Notes under the pieces: generated by a model
The model's database searches: none
What the model was told of the DNA's origin: nothing
What the model saw: the letters and a program-made list of their open reading frames with translations, nothing else
Position numbers and translations under genes: made by a program
Source: Datisca glomerata
Taxonomy: Eukaryota > Streptophyta > Magnoliopsida > Cucurbitales > Datiscaceae
Assembly: GCA_003255025.1 (NCBI GenBank)
Contig: QANY01008030.1
Span: 248,001-312,000 of the forward strand
Length of the DNA stretch: 64,000 nucleotides
Direction: 5' to 3'
In this document: in pieces, positions 59,125 to 64,000 of the stretch
Layout: the number at the start of each line of letters is the position of its first letter
Numbering within the stretch: position 1 is the first letter of the stretch

Positions 59125-60298
59125 AAAAACAAGAATGTAAACAACTAGTCTGAGTCAAGGAAAATTTTCTCTCTTTAAAGAGATTCGAGCCTTTTGTAGT
59201 TCGATAATTTCAATGATCAGCCGGTGCAACATACTTCCTTTAACTTGTCCTCTCGAGCTCCAGGATGCAACAACCAAAAATACATTGAACCATGTTGATA
59301 TTCGGAATCATAGCCATAAACGGCTCTTTGATAACGTTAGCATGTGGGGGCAGTGTCACGTTTACAACATCTACAAATTTGAACAATGTCTTCATTTTTT
59401 AGCATATATATAACAAACATTAACATGTGAATTTCCTTTTTGTTTTTATTTTGATGAGTTTCATTGAACCATTTCGTGTTTTTCTTATTAGGCTTTAATT
59501 GCGCAATAGGGAAATTATATTAGATGAGTTATTTATTTGCAGAAATTAAATTTATTCTCTCTTGAACAATTTGACCTCTTGCTTCTTCCTCCATGATGTA
59601 CATGACTAAGGTCTCCAACAATATCTCTTTTTTGAAACTATCTCCATGGTGGGGTATTTTATCAATTATACTAGCTACAATGAGATTGTGATCTCTAATT
59701 TTGATACCCTCAGATATTACTTCAGCAATAATCATTTGGAAATCTTGAATTAGTTCCACCACAGATTTGCCATCTACCATAGAAAATATCGATTTAAAGC
59801 ATATTTTATTGCACCAGCCTCCTCTGTGTTGTCATATTTACTTTGTAAGAGTTTCCAAATTTTCTTTACTGAGGTATATGTGGTATCATACTGATTATGA
59901 AAATGATCATCTAAAAAATTTAAAAGATAATACCAATTATACTCATCCTTTTCGAATTGCTCCACATAATATATATGCGTGCTCTAGTTTTCTTATGATT
60001 CTTCTTTGTGAGGACATGCGATTTGAGAAGACTTAGGCAGAAAAGAACTTTATATTCCCACCTTTGAAACGAATTTACTTGTTGAGATCGCTAACGTTCT
60101 CATTTGACTTCTCAATTATTGGCTATAACGTTTCAATCACCTAAAAATTATTGATGATATGACTTGAATGTAATATAATAATTGAAAAAATAAAAATGTA
60201 AACAACTATGCCGAGACACAAAATCTCTCTCTCTCTCTCTTCAATGAGACTCAGTCTTATGTGGTTTGATAATTTTAATGAGTGGTGCAGAACAAACT
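59125..60298. repeat. ~110-bp direct repeats flanking a copia gag fragment
   Basis: 59125-59240 and about 60190-60298 share AATGTAAACAACTA, an ATCTCTCTCT-like tract, 'gagattcgagyc', 'gtagttcgataatttcaatga' and 'ggtgcaac'. The pair brackets the minus-strand gag fragment and could be LTR remnants of that element. The right copy is interrupted after 60298 by the next copia element. Confidence 0.55.
59529..60060 (-). pseudogene. Ty1/copia gag (UBN2-type) fragment
   Basis: Minus-strand frames 59774-59965 ([35 protein letters not shown]) and 59529-59780 ([27 protein letters not shown]) are consecutive parts of a copia gag. A frameshift separates them, and upstream pieces (FKRWEYKVLFCL) run to about 60060 in another frame. 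No pol follows. Confidence 0.8.
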
Positions 60299-60584
60299 TG
60301 TTGAAGAAAGAGAAACATAAAATATTGCCTCAGAAGGAAAATCTTCATCACAGGCAAAAGGGGAAAACAGAACAGCAACTTTCACCAAACACAGTGGGTG
60401 TCTAACCACTTCTGAAAATCCGATCAATAGGCGTCCGTTGGAGATCATAGGCAACCATTAGAGATTATATGTATATATACAACACTTACTCATTGTAAAG
60501 TATCAGTATAATCAATAAAAAATCAGAGCAAGAAGTTCATCATCTTTCTTTAAGATCATAACAATAAAGGTTCAGATTTCTACA
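60299..60584 (+). repeat. 5' LTR of copia element (286 bp)
   Basis: It begins TGTTGAAGAAAG and ends TTTCTACA directly before the primer site at 60585. A TATA-like TATATGTATATATAC lies at about 60465. The 3' LTR would be outside the window, so length rests on the TG..CA termini and the primer site. Confidence 0.7.
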
Positions 60585-60596
60585 TGGTATCAGAGC
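60585..60596 (+). other. Primer-binding site TGGTATCAGAGC
   Basis: A perfect copy of the 12-base initiator-methionine tRNA primer site used by plant copia elements, immediately after the LTR. Confidence 0.9.
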
Positions 60597-60627
60597 AACG
60601 ATTCTGAGAACCAACACATACAATAGT

Positions 60628-61572
60628 ATGGCAGAACCATCGACCTTTGGCCAGCTTCACCACCACGACACCAATCCCAGACTGACCTCCATCCTGCTCA
60701 CTGGCCACAACTACATACCGTGGGCCAGGGCGGCTCGGGTGAGCCTGAAAGGAAGAGGCAGACTGGGTTTCGTGGACGGCAGTAAGCCAAGGCCAGACCG
60801 AAACTCAGAGGAATGGGACATCATGGACAGCCAGGTAATGACCTGGATAACTAATTCAATAGACCTAAAACTCAGTGAAATTTTTTGTTTTTGTGAAACA
60901 GGACAGGAAATCTGGGAAGAAATCCGGAGCAATTATTGTGAACAAAACAATTTCGCGCAAGTCTTTGAACTTAAACGAGAGATCTCCCAAGCAAAACAGG
61001 GGGACAGATCAGGACCGGAGTTGACCGGGTTCTTAAAATCTAAGTTCAAAGAACTCAAAACCCTAAGACCGATGACCACTGACCTGAAGGAATTCCAAGA
61101 GTGGGCTGAATTGGATATGGTGTTCCATTTCTTGACGGCTCTCGACTCAAGCTACGAGGCATTCCGGGCTCAGATCTTGATGTCGATGGAGAAGCCAAAT
61201 TTTACCACGGTATCAGCCATGGTTCAAAGAGAAGAAAACAGGAGACGAGTGATGAGTACCAGAGATGACAAGGCGGAGGCACTAGCCATGGCGACCCACG
61301 GCTCCCTCCGAAACCCTAACCCTAGGGAAGGGGGAAGGCATCGCGGACAGCCAGGCGAGCCGGTGAAGTGCAGCCACTGCCGAAAGGAGGGGCACACCCA
61401 CGACCGGTTCTGGAACCTACACCCTCATCTCCGGCAGAACCAGAGAAAGTTCCTGAAGGAGCACGACAATGACGAGCGAGGGGCTTCGCAAAACCATTCC
61501 CCTTTTATACCGAGGGCTTCAGCGGAGCGGATTACGGGTCTCGACCCGACCGAGACCGCAGAGCCCACATAA
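60628..61572 (+). CDS. Copia gag polyprotein portion
   Basis: A 314-residue frame starting MAEPSTFGQL. It has the copia gag N-terminal block (LLTGHNYIPWARAARVSLKG, LGFVDGSKPRP), the UBN2-type capsid region (residues ~60-200: IWEEIRSNYCEQNNFAQVFE, FLKSKFKELKTLRPM) and a nucleocapsid knuckle at 248-261. The knuckle reads Cys248, Cys251, His256, but the fourth ligand position is Phe261 instead of Cys (CX2CX4HX4F), so zinc binding should be impaired. The frame closes at 61572 before the protease, which continues in another frame, so a frameshift has separated gag from pol. Confidence 0.85.
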   Translation: MAEPSTFGQLHHHDTNPRLTSILLTGHNYIPWARAARVSLKGRGRLGFVDGSKPRPDRNSEEWDIMDSQVMTWITNSIDLKLSEIFCFCETGQEIWEEIRSNYCEQNNFAQVFELKREISQAKQGDRSGPELTGFLKSKFKELKTLRPMTTDLKEFQEWAELDMVFHFLTALDSSYEAFRAQILMSMEKPNFTTVSAMVQREENRRRVMSTRDDKAEALAMATHGSLRNPNPREGGRHRGQPGEPVKCSHCRKEGHTHDRFWNLHPHLRQNQRKFLKEHDNDERGASQNHSPFIPRASAERITGLDPTETAEPT

Positions 61573-61589
61573 CAGCGGACCAGGTTCGG

Positions 61590-62161
61590 GTAATGGGTAC
61601 CGACCCGATCGAATGGAGGAAATGGATAGATCCAGATCCGTTAGAGCAGATCTGCACACAGACAACAACGCACAGATGGCTACACTGCTCAAACAATTCG
61701 GAGAATTTTTGCGCGATACCTCAGGTTCATCTATCTGCAATACTGTCAATTATTTTTCTAAATCTGCAAATTTTTGTCATAACTTAAAACACTGGATAAT
61801 AGACTCTAGTTCCTTAGACCACATGACTCATAACACAAAAAACCTACACAGTCTCACTAAATTAGAAAGACCACAACACGTGATGGTAACCAATGGAAAT
61901 AAAGTTCTAATTTTTGGCATAGGGTCCACCACACTTTTCACAAAAACCATTAACAATGTACTTTGCCTACCCAATTTTAACTCCAATCTCTTATTTGTCA
62001 ATAAAATAACCAAAGACTTAAAATGCAATGTTACTTTTGCACCTGACAAAGTAATTTTTCAGGATCGAGTCACCGGGAGGAAGATTGGTGAAGGGAAATT
62101 TAGAAACAGTCTGTACTACTTAGAAGATACCGACAAAACATTAAAGAGTTCAACAATTTAG
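61590..62161 (+). pseudogene. Copia protease and pre-integrase piece, damaged
   Basis: Frame ending at 62161. The aspartic protease block is HWIIDSSSLDHMTHN where functional elements have DSGASDHMT: the catalytic D-S/T-G triplet reads D-S-S, so protease should be inactive. 'LPNFNSNLLFVNKITKDLKC', 'VTFAPDKVIFQDRVTGRKIG' and 'LYYL' follow as in copia elements. Here the LWHxRLGH pre-integrase zinc motif should come next but is deleted; the frame ends soon after. Confidence 0.85.
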
Positions 62162-63053
62162 TTGAAACTCAATTTGAAACAACCATAAAAATCTTTAGGT
62201 CTGACAATGGAACCGAGTATACTAACAACACCTTTTTTGAGTTTTTTAAACAAAAAAGTATACGACATCAAACCACCTGCATCCACACCCCACAACAAAA
62301 TGGTGTCTCAGAACGCAAAACTGACACCTTCTTGAAATGACCAGGTCTCTCCTCCTCCAAAACAACGTACCCAAAAGATACTGGTCTGATGCTATACTCA
62401 CAGCAACCTACCTCATCAATCGGTTACCCAACGTAAAATTGCATCTGAAAAGCCCTCTAGAAATTCTCAAGGGTAGGAAAATTAACCTAGATCATGTACG
62501 AGTATTCGAATGTACATGCTTCGTACAAATTCTAAGACTTGATAAATTGGACAAAACCTCCGTCAAAACCCTATTTCTGGGGTATTCCGCTGAGAAAAAG
62601 GGGTATAAGTGCTACGACCCAATACACCATAAACTCTACATCTCGCGAGATGTGCAATTTTTAGAACTAGAATCCTATTACCCAAAGGACCCCGATAACC
62701 ATAACCACCACCAAACGTTTCTGCTACCTAACAGTATTATTTCCTCTGATATCATAAGACAGGAACAAGATACCGCATCAGCCACACCTGAGACAAATAC
62801 CTCAGGGGGAGCAACTGATGAGGCAGCTGTCACTAATGAAGCGGTAATCATAAGAAGGTCAATAAGGCAAACTCAACCCCCAGCAAGATTAAAAGACTAT
62901 GTGTCCCATCAGGTTCCATACCCTATCCAAAATTTTCTATCTTATGATAAAATCTCTAACATCCACAGGGCATACTTGGGAAAAATTGATGAAACAGTTG
63001 AGCCAAAGACCTATCAAAAGCCCAACTCGACCCCAAATGGAGAAAGGCGATGA
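62146..63053 (+). pseudogene. Copia integrase C-terminal half, frameshifted
   Basis: From 62146 the frame reads FNNLVETQFETTIKIFRSDN then GTEYTNN and THTPQQNGVSERK-type catalytic end. The HHCC zinc domain and first catalytic Asp are deleted at the junction. A one-base shift at about 62333 moves to the frame 62337-63053 (MTRSLLLQNNVPKRYWSDAI, RVFECTCFVQ, KTLFLGYSAEKKGYKCYDP), the integrase C-terminus with its GKGY-like block and the Pro/Thr-rich linker. Another shift near 63015 leads to the RT. Confidence 0.88.
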
Positions 63054-64000
63054 ATGAAGAACTCCTAGCCTTGGAAAAGAATGAAACTTGGGACATAATC
63101 CCACTACCCAACGGGAAGAAACCTGTAGGATGTAAATGGGTCTACAAGACCAAATACAACAGCAACGGCACCATTGAAAGATATAAAGCCCGACTAGTTG
63201 CCAAGGGCTTTACTCAGACATATGGAGTGGATTACCAGGAAACGTTCACTCCAGTGGCAAAAACGAACACGATTCGAGTGTTACTATCCGTTGCCACCAA
63301 CCTCAGCTGGGAACTATATCAAATGGATGTAAAAAACGCATTCCTCCAACAAAATTTGGAAGAAGAAGTATACATGTCCCTACCTCCAGGACACGAAAAA
63401 GCAACGCACCCATATCTGGTATGTAGATTAAAGAAGGCTATCTACGGTCTGAAACAGTCACCAAGGGCATGGTATGAAAAATTAAGCTTGTCTCTTTTAA
63501 AAATTAACTTTGTCAAAAGCTCTACTGACTCATCTATGTTCGTCAAACACACGAACAACTTCACCACCATCATTTTAGTCTACGTAGATGACATCATCAT
63601 CACCGGAAATAACCACGATGAAATATGGAGTGTTCAACAATTTCTAAAAGGGGAGTTTGATATTAAAGATCTAGGAAAACTGAAATATTTCTTAGGGATA
63701 GAAATAGCTCACTCGAAAAAAAGACAGTTTCTATCTCAAAGAAAATATATCTTAGACTTGTTAAAAGAAACTGGCATGATAGGGGCAAAACCTGCTAGCA
63801 CACCAATGGAAACCAACATGAAAATAAGACTTAATGATAGCAAAACATTAACTGATATAGGCCAATATCAAAGACTAGTAGGAAAACTAATTTATCTAAC
63901 GGTTACAAGATCAGATATCACTTTTGCAGTTAGCGTTATCAGTCAATTCATGCACGCACCCTGCACGAATCACCAGGCCGCCGCAGAAAGGATACTCATA
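63050..64000 (+). CDS. Copia reverse transcriptase / RNase H, open to the window end
   Basis: From the ATG-like codon at 63050 an uninterrupted frame of 317 codons reaches the window edge. Landmarks: MNEELLALEKNETWDIIPLP, KPVGCKWVYKTKYNSNGTIE, YKARLVAKGFTQTYGVDYQE, QMDVKNAFLQ, AIYGLKQSPRAWY, then the active-site YVDDIIITGN with YVDD encoded at 63581-63592, FDIKDLGKLKYFLGIEIAHS, and the start of the RNase H tether (YQRLVGKLIYLTVTRSDITF). Catalytic residues are intact although gag, protease and integrase are damaged. Remaining RNase H and 3' LTR lie beyond the window. The '+1' entry at 63050 is a consequence of the frameshift, not a real start. Confidence 0.92.
   Translation, partial: MNEELLALEKNETWDIIPLPNGKKPVGCKWVYKTKYNSNGTIERYKARLVAKGFTQTYGVDYQETFTPVAKTNTIRVLLSVATNLSWELYQMDVKNAFLQQNLEEEVYMSLPPGHEKATHPYLVCRLKKAIYGLKQSPRAWYEKLSLSLLKINFVKSSTDSSMFVKHTNNFTTIILVYVDDIIITGNNHDEIWSVQQFLKGEFDIKDLGKLKYFLGIEIAHSKKRQFLSQRKYILDLLKETGMIGAKPASTPMETNMKIRLNDSKTLTDIGQYQRLVGKLIYLTVTRSDITFAVSVISQFMHAPCTNHQAAAERILI

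Overview
The window is nuclear DNA of a flowering plant, most likely a eudicot. It is AT-rich, has intron-containing genes, and most of its length is transposable elements typical of plants (Ty1/copia, Ty3/gypsy, CACTA, Mutator-like, hAT, PIF/Harbinger). Only three host genes look intact, all in the first third: a PROTODERMAL FACTOR 1-type cell-wall protein (9886-11124, +, three exons), a membrane-anchored alpha/beta-hydrolase (12106-13152, -, probably with a 5'UTR intron), and an intronless UDP-glycosyltransferase of the UGT73 type (19534-21024, -). I see no operon-like logic, tRNA, rRNA or CRISPR. The three genes are independent transcription units; the first two converge.

Layout. 1-4.6 kb: 3' part of a decayed copia element and its long 3' LTR. 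4.6-6.04 kb: minus-strand copy of an LTR/leader-like repeat that recurs at 30.9 and 42.4 kb. 6.04-9.8 kb: AT-rich intergenic DNA with a hAT-like MITE. 9.8-15.5 kb: PDF1 and the hydrolase. 15.53-19.23 kb: two nested Mutator-like elements, each with a 9-bp target-site duplication; the inner one carries about 1.3 kb of small palindromes built from ACTACTTGAA / TTCAAGTAGT. 19.5-21.1 kb: the glycosyltransferase. 22.0-26.3 kb: a CACTA deletion derivative with a TNP2 transposase fragment, apparently sitting just upstream of the TATA box in the LTR of a degraded copia element (26.3-29.7 kb). 29.7-30.4 kb: Harbinger remnant.

30.5-46 kb is a mosaic of repeats: an inverted pair and tandem triplication of a ~0.95-kb unit, minisatellites (36-39 kb, with orientation switches), two LTR/leader-like repeats, a 78-bp tandem repeat, and exon-intron pieces of a casein-kinase-I/MUT9-like kinase that looks captured and dead. 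46.7-52.0 kb is a non-coding LTR element (389-bp LTRs) whose 4.5-kb interior is largely successive unrelated tandem arrays, including a ~180-bp satellite-like array. 52.0-54.9 kb is a broken gypsy element. 55.4-58.1 kb (-) is a decayed gene resembling the 'putative gypsy type transposon' family (PF04195). 59.5-60.1 kb (-) is a copia gag fragment. 60.3-64.0 kb is a younger copia element that runs off the window, with a damaged gag/protease/integrase but an open reverse transcriptase.

The most unusual signals are the palindrome array inside the nested MULEs, the multi-satellite non-coding LTR element, and the inverted 15-codon-periodic minisatellite block. Family names come from motif recognition by eye, and element ends without visible duplications are approximate.
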